Notes under the pieces: model-generated
Seen by the model: the letters and a program-made list of their open reading frames with translations, nothing else
Told to the model about the DNA's origin: nothing
The model's database searches: none
Part shown: in pieces, positions 16,848 through 25,612 of the stretch
Numbering within the stretch: position 1 is the first letter of the stretch
How the letters are laid out: every line of letters begins with the position of its first letter
Assembly (NCBI RefSeq): GCF_000332195.1
Contig: NZ_KB235922.1
Location: 5,801,322-5,865,321 of the forward strand
DNA from: Pleurocapsa sp. PCC 7319
Lineage (GTDB): Bacteria > Cyanobacteriota > Cyanobacteriia > Cyanobacteriales > Xenococcaceae
DNA length: 64,000 nt
Direction of reading: 5' to 3'
Position numbers and translations under genes: made by a program

Positions 16848-16865
16848 AATTTCAGTAATCAGTAA

Positions 16866-17300
16866 TCAAATAAAAGGTTTTATAAGTTTACGAGAGATAG
16901 CGAAGTCAATAGTAAAACGAGCGATCGCAAAACAAATAATGCTTTGTACAATTAAAACACCTAAAGATAATAACTCAGATAAAACTAAATTTCCTTCAAC
17001 GAGAGCTAGTCCTCTGACTAGACCAAAAGCCATTACTGCACCATCGTTGAGGTGAGAGTTACGATCTTCTCGGATAATATAGCGATAGGTAACTCCAAAT
17101 AAAAAACCGCTAATAGCACCAATCGCAAGCTGGAAAGCTAATTCCCAATTGACGATTACGGCTGCTGGGCTAAATTCGACAACCATGGTGATCGTAAACG
17201 TCTTAACTAAAATAATCACCAATTCTGCGATCGCAAACGCCCCTGCGCCAACTATTCCCGCTTTGACAGATTCTATTCTTTCCGTAACTAAACTAGGCAC
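16866..17300 (-). CDS. Small integral membrane protein
   Basis: A 144-residue protein with about four hydrophobic segments ([66 protein letters not shown]). No catalytic motif seen. It lies 18 bp upstream of the Gld-like ATPase on the same strand, so may belong to the same transcript, and is divergent from petN (87-bp gap). Resembles conserved cyanobacterial membrane proteins of unknown role. Confidence 0.75.
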   Translation of the reverse strand: MPSLVTERIESVKAGIVGAGAFAIAELVIILVKTFTITMVVEFSPAAVIVNWELAFQLAIGAISGFLFGVTYRYIIREDRNSHLNDGAVMAFGLVRGLALVEGNLVLSELLSLGVLIVQSIICFAIARFTIDFAISRKLIKPFI

Positions 17301-17387
17301 AATCTACACCAAAAAAGAGCACTTACGAAGTATGATAGGGTTTATAGTTGCCAAATTAAATACATATTTCAAAACGAAAATACTGAT

Positions 17388-17477
17388 ATGGATATTTTGA
17401 CATTAGGCTGGGTTTCTATGCTAGCTTTATTTACATGGTCAATCGCAATGGTTGTCTGGGGTCGTAACGGATTCTAA
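17388..17477 (+). CDS. petN: Cytochrome b6f complex subunit VIII (PetN)
   Basis: Only 29 codons: starts [17 protein letters not shown] and ends MVVWGRNGF. This is the highly conserved PetN sequence, one transmembrane helix of the cytochrome b6f complex in the thylakoid membrane, needed for complex stability. It is complete with start and stop. It is followed 3 bp later by another tiny membrane-protein frame (17481-17624), then a strong terminator at 17696. Confidence 0.96.
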   Translation: MDILTLGWVSMLALFTWSIAMVVWGRNGF

Positions 17478-17480
17478 ATC

Positions 17481-17624
17481 GTGGAAACAAACGAATTACT
17501 CAACACTCTATTTCTCGTCGCGATAGGTGTACTTGGGCTACTCAGTTTGGGGATTTTTTATCTCTCCGTAGTTCAATGGCGCGATCGCCGTCGCCAGAGT
17601 CGCGATAAACGAGGTGGAGTTTAG
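17481..17624 (+). CDS. Small single-span membrane protein downstream of petN
   Basis: GTG-initiated frame of 47 codons, three bases after petN: one hydrophobic helix (LLNTLFLVAIGVLGLLSL with GIFYLSV) followed by a strongly basic, HIP1-containing tail (QWRDRRRQSRDKRGG). Close spacing, ideal membrane topology (positive-inside tail) and a shared terminator argue that it is a real co-transcribed gene. No known family recognised; it might be an accessory of the b6f complex or simply linked. Confidence 0.6.
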   Translation: METNELLNTLFLVAIGVLGLLSLGIFYLSVVQWRDRRRQSRDKRGGV

Positions 17625-17695
17625 CGGTGCAAAACTTTTCCGCACAGGAAAACGTACCGAAGTAAAAAGCTCAACAAAAAGCAATACCTGCCAAC

Positions 17696-17732
17696 TATAG
17701 GGATGTTCAACTTAGCATCCCTATAATTTTTG
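17696..17732 (+). terminator. Rho-independent terminator after petN unit
   Basis: Perfect 10-bp stem TATAGGGATG / CATCCCTATA with a 10-base loop (17696-17725), followed by ATTTTTG. Confidence 0.88.
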
Positions 17733-17843
17733 TCGATTCTTATTTGAGATCTAGAAATAGTATTGATATTTTTCTTTTCTGCCGAATTTTGGAGATTATC
17801 TTACATTAAAGGTACACCGAGCTTTCCATTTGGAGGTACAGAG

Positions 17844-18020
17844 ATGTTTTTTCCTTGGCACAAATTTTGTTTTAATCCCGAGTCTAATTCTGCTGCAACT
17901 TGGAGACAAAGTAGACTCAATTTTCTTAAATCCATGCGCAACGAACTAGAGACACGATTAGCGGCGGTTAACGCCGCGATCGACACAATGGAACGGCAAA
18001 ATAGACAAGAAGAAAGTTAA
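17844..18020 (+). CDS. Small soluble hypothetical protein (58 aa)
   Basis: The ATG at 17844 is preceded by a strong ribosome binding site (GGAGGTACAGAG), so this start is chosen over the longer frame from 17763. The protein begins MFFPWHKFCFNPES and continues as a helix (RLNFLKSMRNELETRLAAVN, AAIDTMERQNRQEES) with coiled-coil character. It is followed by a terminator at 18065. Function unknown; the ribosome site and terminator make it a convincing small gene. Confidence 0.78.
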   Translation: MFFPWHKFCFNPESNSAATWRQSRLNFLKSMRNELETRLAAVNAAIDTMERQNRQEES

Positions 18021-18064
18021 ACTCGCTGCGCTCAAATAAGCTTATAGCTTTTAACTAGATTGGC

Positions 18065-18097
18065 ATAGAGGTGGCGTCAAATCACCTCTATTTTTTT
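18065..18097 (+). terminator. Rho-independent terminator
   Basis: Perfect 9-bp stem ATAGAGGTG / CACCTCTAT with a 9-base loop and a T7 tract. It closes the small gene ending at 18020. Confidence 0.88.
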
Positions 18098-18257
18098 ACT
18101 TTATAGACGTGAAGGAGTTAAAACCAGGCTGGTGGCTATAAGCTGACAACTAGTTAAAAGTTAGAGAAAATTATTCCAGGTGATCCTGATATCTAGATTG
18201 ATATATGGCGATCGCCTTTCTTGTAATCAAAGTTAGATGGAAAACCATCAAAATTGA

Positions 18258-19499
18258 CTAAGTAGTATATTCAGCGTTGATTTCTACATATTTATAAGTC
18301 AAGTCACAACCCCAAGCAGTGCTTTGACCAGAACCTACGCCAATATCGACAGCAATAAGTACTGTATCTGTTTTTAAATACTCTCCAGCAGCAGCTTGCT
18401 TTAGATAATTGCTTGCTGCATCGCGATCAAAGTCCTGTGGTTGTCCATTTTTCAAGAGTAGGATGTCTCCTAACTTGATATTCAATTGATCCTGATGAAA
18501 TTTAACTCCTGCCCTACCTGCTGCTGCAGCAATTCGACCCCAGTTAGGATCGCGTCCAAAGATAGCAGATTTAACTAATGATGAACCGACAATGGTTTTA
18601 GCTACCTGAGAAGCTTCTTGATCGTTAGAGGCTCCAGATACTCGTACCTCAATTAAACAAGTTGCACCTTCTCCATCACGAGCGATCGCTTTAGCTAAAT
18701 ACTGACAGACTGCTATTAACATATTTTCTAACTTTTGGGCATTTTGACTCTGAGCAGTTATAGCAGGAGTACGAGACTGTCCATTAGTCAGTGCAATTAC
18801 ACAATCATTGGTACTAGTATCGCCATCAACAGTAATCTGATTAAAACTTTTATCTACTGCCCGTTTAAGCATCTCATGCCAAAGATTAGTAGATACAGCA
18901 GCGTCGCAGGTAATAAAGCCCAACATCGTTGCCATATTAGGAGCAATCATCCCCGAGCCTTTGGCAATCCCTCCAATTCTAACAGGGCGATCGTCGATGG
19001 TAGTTTCGAGGGCAATTTCTTTAGGCACTAAATCAGTAGTGATAATGGCTTGGGCAGCATCTGCCCCCCCGTCATTGGTAGCTGCCTTGACAACCTGAGG
19101 AATCCCTTTACGCAACGCACCCATTTTAATCCTTTGTCCGATTACCCCAGTAGAAGCAAGAAGAACATCATCGGGAGCAATATTTAATTCTTGACCTAAT
19201 AATTTGGCACTTTCTTGGGCATCTTCCCAACCTGGTTCTCCTGTTGCTGCGTTAGCCTGCCCTGCATTACACAAAATAGCTCTGGCACTGGCTTTAGCTT
19301 GAAGGCGTTGACGACAATAGTCAACACAAGCTGCACGTACTTGAGAAGTTGTAAATACCCCTGCGGCGATCGCATCTGTTTCCGATAAAATCAACGCTAA
19401 GTCTTTTGCTCCAGAAGATTTTAAACCTACAGCAATGCCTGCTGCCCTAAATCCTTTGGGCGCAGTTACTCCGCCACTAACTACTTGCCAGTCTGCCAT
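18258..19499 (-). CDS. argJ: Bifunctional ornithine acetyltransferase/N-acetylglutamate synthase
   Basis: Arginine biosynthesis enzyme that transfers acetyl from N-acetylornithine to glutamate (and, if bifunctional, from acetyl-CoA). 413 residues, full length. The self-processing site is in GSGMIAPNMATMLGF, where cleavage before Thr191 frees the nucleophile. Other conserved blocks: SQVRAAC, CNAGQANAATG, GDTSTNDC, ARDGEGATCLIEV, FGRDPNWGRI. Several HIP1 sites lie in the gene. Whether it is mono- or bifunctional cannot be read from sequence by eye. Confidence 0.96.
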   Translation of the reverse strand: MADWQVVSGGVTAPKGFRAAGIAVGLKSSGAKDLALILSETDAIAAGVFTTSQVRAACVDYCRQRLQAKASARAILCNAGQANAATGEPGWEDAQESAKLLGQELNIAPDDVLLASTGVIGQRIKMGALRKGIPQVVKAATNDGGADAAQAIITTDLVPKEIALETTIDDRPVRIGGIAKGSGMIAPNMATMLGFITCDAAVSTNLWHEMLKRAVDKSFNQITVDGDTSTNDCVIALTNGQSRTPAITAQSQNAQKLENMLIAVCQYLAKAIARDGEGATCLIEVRVSGASNDQEASQVAKTIVGSSLVKSAIFGRDPNWGRIAAAAGRAGVKFHQDQLNIKLGDILLLKNGQPQDFDRDAASNYLKQAAAGEYLKTDTVLIAVDIGVGSGQSTAWGCDLTYKYVEINAEYTT

Positions 19500-19666
19500 G
19501 TGTACAAAATTCTTGAAGATTTGCTATAAAGCTGATTATAGCAATACAAATAACCGGCGACTCTTGTAACTTAGTTCGACTCTAAAATTTATCTAATGTG
19601 AAAGTTTTTTAACTTGCTATCTGGAAAAAGAATTGTAGACCTATCATCAAATCAGAAAAACCCTAG

Positions 19667-19776
19667 CTAATTTAGGCGTTGCTGAATCGAGGTTAATTTA
19701 TCTCTTTGCAAAAAGCTTAGACCTACGAAAAAATACTTTTGAGTTTCATACCTTAGATCAGCAACGCCCTAATTTA
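19667..19776. mobile_element. 94-bp MITE-like element with 8-bp target duplication
   Basis: The element spans 19675-19768. Its terminal inverted repeats are GGCGTTGCTGA / TCAGCAACGCC with extended similarity inward. It is flanked by the direct repeat CTAATTTA at 19667-19674 and 19769-19776. The right-hand duplication contains the stop codon of the minus-strand gene ending at 19769. A solo end sharing GGCGTTGCTGAATCGAG occurs at about 62572-62588. Confidence 0.85.
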
Positions 19777-20929
19777 TTGCTCCTATATATGCAATTCCTA
19801 TTATGCTTGTTTTCCATTCCTCTGGACTTACTTTAGGTTTTCTTTTACGTACATCTAATTCGTAATTCTCAACGTTTTTCTGACAAACAGAAATAGATAG
19901 TTCAGTTAATTCGTTGCAGCTAATATTTTTTTGATACGGTAAACTTATCAAATTAATATTACTCATTCCCTCTTCTTCAACCCAAGCGGAAAAGGAACTG
20001 GTAACTAACTCTTGCTCTTTCAACTTAATTTTGAATAGTCCATCATACCAATCTGATTTAAGCATTATACCTAATAATCTGCCTTTAAACTGAAAATTCA
20101 AAGAAGCGTCAGCCTTGATAGTATATATTTCCTCTTCAAAAAGACTATTTTTAAAGGTTGATTTTTTGATATTGTTTTGATTCAATTGAGAATCAAAATC
20201 GCTAGAAAATTTCAAATTTTGTAGATGTCCGGCGTACATTCTATAGTATTTATTGATTTGTTGGAATTTGGGGATTAACCAATTATTTGCCATCATTTGC
20301 TTAGCAATTAATTTTCCAATTATTTTGGTTCCTTTGGGACGCGCATAATGGAATGAATCGTCTTTTTTATAGAGACTTTTGACAAATTTAATACCTTTGG
20401 TTTCTAGCAAAATCTCAGTAATGTTGATTACAGGGATATCGTACCGTCGAGCTATACTTTCATAAGTAGCAGATATTTGACAGCAATTATTGTAATATAT
20501 GGGAAGGTTCGTTCCGAATATAAGTATAATGATTACGCAGTTAGGATTCATAGACTTTGACTGTCTAATCAACCCTTCTAATGCCATCCCAGCTTTTCTT
20601 ACCGAATATTTTCCAGCAATAACTGCAGAGCGATCGTTGACACAGTATTCAAAGAAAATAATGTCGTAGTTTTTCGCAATGTTATATCTATAATTTTGAA
20701 TTACTCCACAGAGACTAGTTACTCCACCAAGGGAAAAGTTTGAAAATTCTACATTTTCACCTGTTTCCCCGGCAATATATTTTTGCAAATACTTAGTATA
20801 ACCAGATCGCATTACCGAATTACTACCACCAACAATTGCTATTTTTAGATGTTTTTGAGAGTTTATCGATAGTGTTTTCTCTTCAAAATCAATCATCTTT
20901 TCTAAGTTTGAAATTTTATTAAGTTGCAA
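19769..20929 (-). CDS. SGNH/GDSL-like hydrolase
   Basis: Probable carbohydrate O-acyl esterase or acyltransferase of the SGNH fold, 386 residues. Block I is VGGSNSVM (the Ser replaces the usual GDS Ser), block II SLGGVTS, block III EYCVNDRSA, and block V DSFHYARPKG with the catalytic Asp-x-x-His. The C-terminal 180 residues form a beta-rich domain of unknown type. No signal peptide is visible, so it may act in the cytoplasm on glycan precursors. First gene of the glycan island; its stop codon lies inside a MITE target duplication. Confidence 0.78.
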   Translation of the reverse strand: MQLNKISNLEKMIDFEEKTLSINSQKHLKIAIVGGSNSVMRSGYTKYLQKYIAGETGENVEFSNFSLGGVTSLCGVIQNYRYNIAKNYDIIFFEYCVNDRSAVIAGKYSVRKAGMALEGLIRQSKSMNPNCVIIILIFGTNLPIYYNNCCQISATYESIARRYDIPVINITEILLETKGIKFVKSLYKKDDSFHYARPKGTKIIGKLIAKQMMANNWLIPKFQQINKYYRMYAGHLQNLKFSSDFDSQLNQNNIKKSTFKNSLFEEEIYTIKADASLNFQFKGRLLGIMLKSDWYDGLFKIKLKEQELVTSSFSAWVEEEGMSNINLISLPYQKNISCNELTELSISVCQKNVENYELDVRKRKPKVSPEEWKTSIIGIAYIGAIN

Positions 20930-21181
20930 ACTGTTTATTGGAATGCTGACAGCATAGTTGTAGTCATGTTTTTGAAGTAAACCGCTTTGGATGATTTTTC
21001 AGTAAACAACACTCTGGACAGTTTTTTGACGACAAAGAAAACTAAAAGTTCGATAGACTTCAAATTAATTTAATCTATGACGGAAAATCTAGGTATTCAA
21101 GCTCTAGATAAAAAAGTGTAGGAACCAGAACCATCAAGTCAATCGTAATTCTTAATCAACTTAAACAAATTACTTGAAGTT

Positions 21182-22861
21182 TTAACTGTTTGCTTGTACC
21201 AGTTTGGCTGATACATTTTCATAAGAAGTTACTTCTGTGGTTGTTTTTTCTTTAATAAAGTTACCCAAATTAGCAAAGATTTGTGTCATTTGATTAGGAT
21301 CTAATTTTATTGCCTGCTGATAAACCTTAGATGCATCATCAAAATCTCCTTTTTGTAACTGAATATTTCCTAGAACACAATAAAAATTGGGATTTTTTGG
21401 ATTTAGCTTAATAGCTTTTTGGCAGGCAGTGATTGCTTCACGAAAATTATTTTGCCTTAAATGAGCATTCGCCAGAAGATAATAAAAATAAGCTTTGTTA
21501 GGATGTATTTCAATTGCCTTTTTGTAGTTAGAAATCGCTAAATTCAAATTGTTCCTTTTATCAAAAATATTTCCTAGGCATTGATAGTAGTAAGCTTTAG
21601 TTGGATCAATTACTACAGCTTGTTGATAAGCTTGTTCGGCAGCATCAAAATTATTTTGCTTCACAAAAGTGTCGCCAAGTGAGCAATAAAAATCTGCATT
21701 TTCAGGATTTAATGCTACCGCTTGTTTATAAGCAAGTATTGCTCCAGTAAAATCCTCTTTTTTACTTAAAACATCACCCAGTAATTTATAGAAGTATTCC
21801 CAATTAGGACTTAGCTCAATAGCTTTTTGGTATGCATCCTCGGCATCAGTAAAATTATTTTGCTTTTGCAAGACATTACCCAACTCTCCATAGTAAGCTG
21901 CATTATTAGGTTGGATTGTAATTGCCTTTTTTAAAACAGCGGATGCTTTAGCAAGCTTGTTTTGTTTAGAAAATTTTATGCCTTGGAAATGATAGAAAAT
22001 AGAACTTTCTGAATCTGATAAATGAAGATCTACATACTCCGATATGTATCTTTCAAAGGTTATTTGGTTAGTGCAAAAACTAGCATTTCGGTAAACATTT
22101 TTTTGATTAGCGAAAGTAAGTCCTAAATGTTTAATGACACTGGGGTAGATTGGTATTTGAATATTATCTAATACTCCCCGCACAGGGTTGAATAATGATA
22201 GCTCATCACCCAAGGGAGGCATATTCAGCAGCTTTAATATCTGATTGGCGACATATATTCCCAGAATATCACTAGGATGATTTTGAGTGTAAAACAAATA
22301 GTGATTTTGATAATGTGCTTTAATAAAACTAGTAACTTTAATGCTTAATTGGGATTCTCGTCGAGCAAGTTCGTTTAAAGTTTCATTGATATTAGCTAGC
22401 AAGAATTCTTGAGTGTAAAAATTGGGATCGCTTAATATTTCAGTAATTTCTGCTACACTTTTTCCCTGTTCTAACAGCGAAATAATATTAGTATCCCCAT
22501 GAGGAAATACACCGAAAGGATAATTTGGTTTAATTACTTTATTAACAGGATTCTTGCAATACTGCGGGAAATAACCTGTACAGTAAAGTGGGGGGAAAGA
22601 TATACACTGACAATCAGAAGATAGTTTACTTAGTATATATTTGGTACTGCGATCGCCATGAATATCTTTGACTGGTTGATAAATAAATAATTTAGCTTGT
22701 TTAAGTAATCGATTGGGAATTATTGTTGAACCTTTTTCCATCAATTGATGTACAGGGAATCTTTTAATTAGATACTCTTGATTAAACTGCTGTGATCTAC
22801 CTAGATATTGTGCAATTAACTTATTTTGACAGTTAGCGTAGATTATGCAAATTTTTTTCAT
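21182..22861 (-). CDS. WcbI-like domain plus TPR protein
   Basis: Residues 1-280 resemble the WcbI polysaccharide-biosynthesis acetyltransferase domain: IIYANCQNKLIAQYL at the N-terminus, FIYQPVKDIHGDRSTKYIL, FPPLYCTGYFPQY, then an SFIKAHYQNHYLFYTQNHPS segment. Residues 300-535 are about seven 34-residue TPR units (for example AIELSPNWEYFYKLLGDVL). The fusion suggests a glycan-modifying enzyme with a protein-docking scaffold. WcbI proteins act in capsule biosynthesis in Burkholderia; the reaction here is inferred. Confidence 0.8.
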   Translation of the reverse strand: MKKICIIYANCQNKLIAQYLGRSQQFNQEYLIKRFPVHQLMEKGSTIIPNRLLKQAKLFIYQPVKDIHGDRSTKYILSKLSSDCQCISFPPLYCTGYFPQYCKNPVNKVIKPNYPFGVFPHGDTNIISLLEQGKSVAEITEILSDPNFYTQEFLLANINETLNELARRESQLSIKVTSFIKAHYQNHYLFYTQNHPSDILGIYVANQILKLLNMPPLGDELSLFNPVRGVLDNIQIPIYPSVIKHLGLTFANQKNVYRNASFCTNQITFERYISEYVDLHLSDSESSIFYHFQGIKFSKQNKLAKASAVLKKAITIQPNNAAYYGELGNVLQKQNNFTDAEDAYQKAIELSPNWEYFYKLLGDVLSKKEDFTGAILAYKQAVALNPENADFYCSLGDTFVKQNNFDAAEQAYQQAVVIDPTKAYYYQCLGNIFDKRNNLNLAISNYKKAIEIHPNKAYFYYLLANAHLRQNNFREAITACQKAIKLNPKNPNFYCVLGNIQLQKGDFDDASKVYQQAIKLDPNQMTQIFANLGNFIKEKTTTEVTSYENVSAKLVQANS

Positions 22862-23019
22862 ATTTATTAATTTATTTGAGTTTATGATGAAATCTTGGGG
22901 AATTTAAATAACAAATTATTGTCAAGTTATATATCTATTTTTGATAACAGTTAATAATAAACTTTAATTTCGATTTATAATTTAACTTTGGTCCTATTTA
23001 TCTCTAGATTTTAAATAAA

Positions 23020-24873
23020 CTAATGCGCTAGTTTCATTTTCATGCTGTTAGATATAGGATCTTCTTCTATCAAGTAATAATGAGTAGGTTCAAATAAGCT
23101 TTCAATCATTTTTAAATTAATACTTAAATTATTTAAATTATTATTCTTAGGCAATTTCAAATGGGAATTAAGTAGATATTTTGACGTGAAACAATGATTG
23201 ATTTTTGTTTTATTTAAGTTAATATTTTCTAATTCTACTAAATTAGTTACTTTTTCATATGTAGTAAATTTAGCCAGACAATCCGGTTCTAAATCTTGTC
23301 CCCAATAAGTATGATTTATATGGTGCAAACTCAAGGTCACACAACTAGGTTTATCCAAAGAGATAATAAATAATAAGTATTTTCCTTTTAAATAGTAATT
23401 TCGAAAAAAGTTACTATTGAAAGAACCAAAACATAAAATTACTTTAGTATATAAAAATTTTTTAGCAATTTTGTATATACAGTGCAGATATTTAGGATGA
23501 CTTTTTTCTAATATTTGATTACTATAGCTATGAACAGATAAAGGTAGCTCACTACCTGCTTCTATAATCTCTTTAGGGAGTCCTTGATACTTATATTTAC
23601 TAATATTAAAGCTTCTATTGAATTGAAGATAATTGGTTTCAGGATTATAAGATACTGGTATACTAGATTTATCGCTAATTTGACTATTAACTGATTCCTG
23701 GAGAATACTTTTTAAATTGCTTTCAAATTGAGTTAGAGAAAATTTTTCTTTACACCAAGAGTTCAATTTAAAAGCTTTATTTTTCATCTTATTGGGATTA
23801 AAATAAGCAAACTCAATATATTTTGCTAGTAAATGATATTGACCCGGATTATATAGTAGTCCATACTCTGAAGAAGGAATTATTTCTTGTGCAGAGGATG
23901 AATTTGTGGCGACTATTGGACAATTCAATTGAGCAGCTTCTAAGATACTAAGTGCAAGTCCTTCATATAAACTTGTAGAAATAAATAGGTCACTAAGTGC
24001 TAGGAATTTTGCAACACCTTTCCTGTAGCCTAAAAACTTTATTTGATCAGATAAACCCAAATCTAGAACAATTTTTTGATAATAGTCTTTTAATTCTCCT
24101 TCACCTAAGAACAGATGATAATAGTTTGGCAACTTATCATGTACCAAAGAAAAAGAAGTAATAATATCTAGAAAATTTTTTTGATGAGAAAACCGTCCTA
24201 CAGAAATGGATAAAAAAGAGTTTAACGGTAATTTCAGTTCATCAAGTAATTCCAAGCGATAAGTTTTGTGCTGTCTAGGGGTCAAGGAAACATATTCACT
24301 TTCAATATCTCGCGAATTATAAAATACTTTGATCAGATTGGAATCAATTCCTGTGGATAAAGCCAGCTGAATTCTATTATCGTTAGATACTGTAAAGAAG
24401 TTAGAGTTGACTTTTGCTAAATCCTGCAATAACTGCTTAGTTAAGTCGTTTAAATCAACTTTCCAAGGACAAAGATGTACTAAGTTAGTACTCGGAATTC
24501 GTTGAGCATGACAAGCGAGAGATATTCCTAATCCAAAATCTACCCAAGGAAGATTAATAAAGGCACAATCGGGGTTTAATGATTCTAAAATCTTGATAGA
24601 TTCTCTATATTGTCTAGATAGCTTATCAAGATAACTTGCACTTATACTAAGATCTTCGGCATCTCCTGACCAAGTAATATCAGCAACTAAATAGTTTACT
24701 GCTAGATCCGAAAAAAAGTTAATAATTTTATGATTTTTGGGCAGTACTAATGTTGGTTCAAAGCCAATTTCCTCGATTAAATACAATATATTTTTAATGT
24801 AATGCTCGGCTCCTCCAATAACAGAAGAGGGAATAAATATGGCAATTTTAGGTAAGGAGTTATGAATTGACAT
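23020..24873 (-). CDS. GT4-type glycosyltransferase with C-terminal extension
   Basis: 617 residues. Residues 1-390 form a GT-B glycosyltransferase: N-terminal PSSVIGGAEHYIKNI, then SVGRFSHQKNFLDII, FLGEGELKDYYQ, and the donor-site loop STSLYEGLALSILEAAQLNCPIV with the EX7E arrangement of family 4. Residues 400-617 are a lower-complexity extension of unknown fold. The gene overlaps the end of 24860-25597 by 14 bp, indicating translational coupling. Probably cytoplasmic, adding a sugar from an NDP donor. Confidence 0.88.
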   Translation of the reverse strand: MSIHNSLPKIAIFIPSSVIGGAEHYIKNILYLIEEIGFEPTLVLPKNHKIINFFSDLAVNYLVADITWSGDAEDLSISASYLDKLSRQYRESIKILESLNPDCAFINLPWVDFGLGISLACHAQRIPSTNLVHLCPWKVDLNDLTKQLLQDLAKVNSNFFTVSNDNRIQLALSTGIDSNLIKVFYNSRDIESEYVSLTPRQHKTYRLELLDELKLPLNSFLSISVGRFSHQKNFLDIITSFSLVHDKLPNYYHLFLGEGELKDYYQKIVLDLGLSDQIKFLGYRKGVAKFLALSDLFISTSLYEGLALSILEAAQLNCPIVATNSSSAQEIIPSSEYGLLYNPGQYHLLAKYIEFAYFNPNKMKNKAFKLNSWCKEKFSLTQFESNLKSILQESVNSQISDKSSIPVSYNPETNYLQFNRSFNISKYKYQGLPKEIIEAGSELPLSVHSYSNQILEKSHPKYLHCIYKIAKKFLYTKVILCFGSFNSNFFRNYYLKGKYLLFIISLDKPSCVTLSLHHINHTYWGQDLEPDCLAKFTTYEKVTNLVELENINLNKTKINHCFTSKYLLNSHLKLPKNNNLNNLSINLKMIESLFEPTHYYLIEEDPISNSMKMKLAH

Positions 24874-25597
24874 ATTCTAAAGAATTAGTTTTAATTTCAA
24901 TTTCACTTAAAGCCAGACATAACTTTCTAGTGTCACTGGCTTCCGGATATAAATCTTTTACGCTAATACTTTGGTCTACGCATATATCTATAATGCATTT
25001 ATCTTTAATACTATTATTTAAAGGCAACCAAGATGCTGTTATTGTATAATCATCATTCTGTTTGAATAGTTCTAATTTGAGTTTTTCTTCATTAATGAAT
25101 ATTGTCAAGCTGTCTTTAATGTCGTCAGTTATAAATCTAACGTTGTTAAGAGCTAATCTAATGGGAACTGTAATACTTACTGGTAACTCAATAGTTGCCT
25201 TGTTTTCAGGACCAAGCCAGATATAAGTACTATCATTTGGCGCTGTTTCAGGATAGTAAAAGTTATCAATATTTTGTAAAAATTCTGGAGTTAATTGTAT
25301 GGGAAATTCTGATAAATCATTTTTGATCTTCTTAGACCCGCTAGAAGATTTAAAAAGAGGATCTGAGGAAGATGAGTGATAACTGCTATTACCATTTTTT
25401 AGACTAGATAAATTTAGAGTTAACTTAGAAACTTCAATTTTCAACTCCGCTATTTCGTCAACTAAGGTGTCTACACAGCTCTCTAGGAAAGGTGTATTCG
25501 ATTTCTTATTAGAGGCAGACCGATTGATACTAGCCTTAATTTGCTGTGCTAGTTGGTATTTAAGATTAACTATTTCTGATTCGGGTAAAAAATCCAT
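24860..25597 (-). CDS. Unknown protein: coiled-coil plus beta domain, coupled to GT4 gene
   Basis: 245 residues. Residues 1-65 are helical with coiled-coil character (LVDEIAELKIEVSKLTLNL), then a Ser-rich linker (SYHSSSSDPLFKSSSGSKK), then a beta-rich C-terminal domain (IWLGPENKATIELPVSITV; FINEEKLKLEL). A good ribosome binding site (AAGGAG) precedes the ATG. It overlaps the downstream glycosyltransferase start by 14 bp and lies 15 bp after the upstream one. It may be a carbohydrate-binding or subunit-organising partner; no family recognised. Confidence 0.7.
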   Translation of the reverse strand: MDFLPESEIVNLKYQLAQQIKASINRSASNKKSNTPFLESCVDTLVDEIAELKIEVSKLTLNLSSLKNGNSSYHSSSSDPLFKSSSGSKKIKNDLSEFPIQLTPEFLQNIDNFYYPETAPNDSTYIWLGPENKATIELPVSITVPIRLALNNVRFITDDIKDSLTIFINEEKLKLELFKQNDDYTITASWLPLNNSIKDKCIIDICVDQSISVKDLYPEASDTRKLCLALSEIEIKTNSLEYVNS

Positions 25598-25612
25598 ATT
25601 ACTCCTTCGTTA

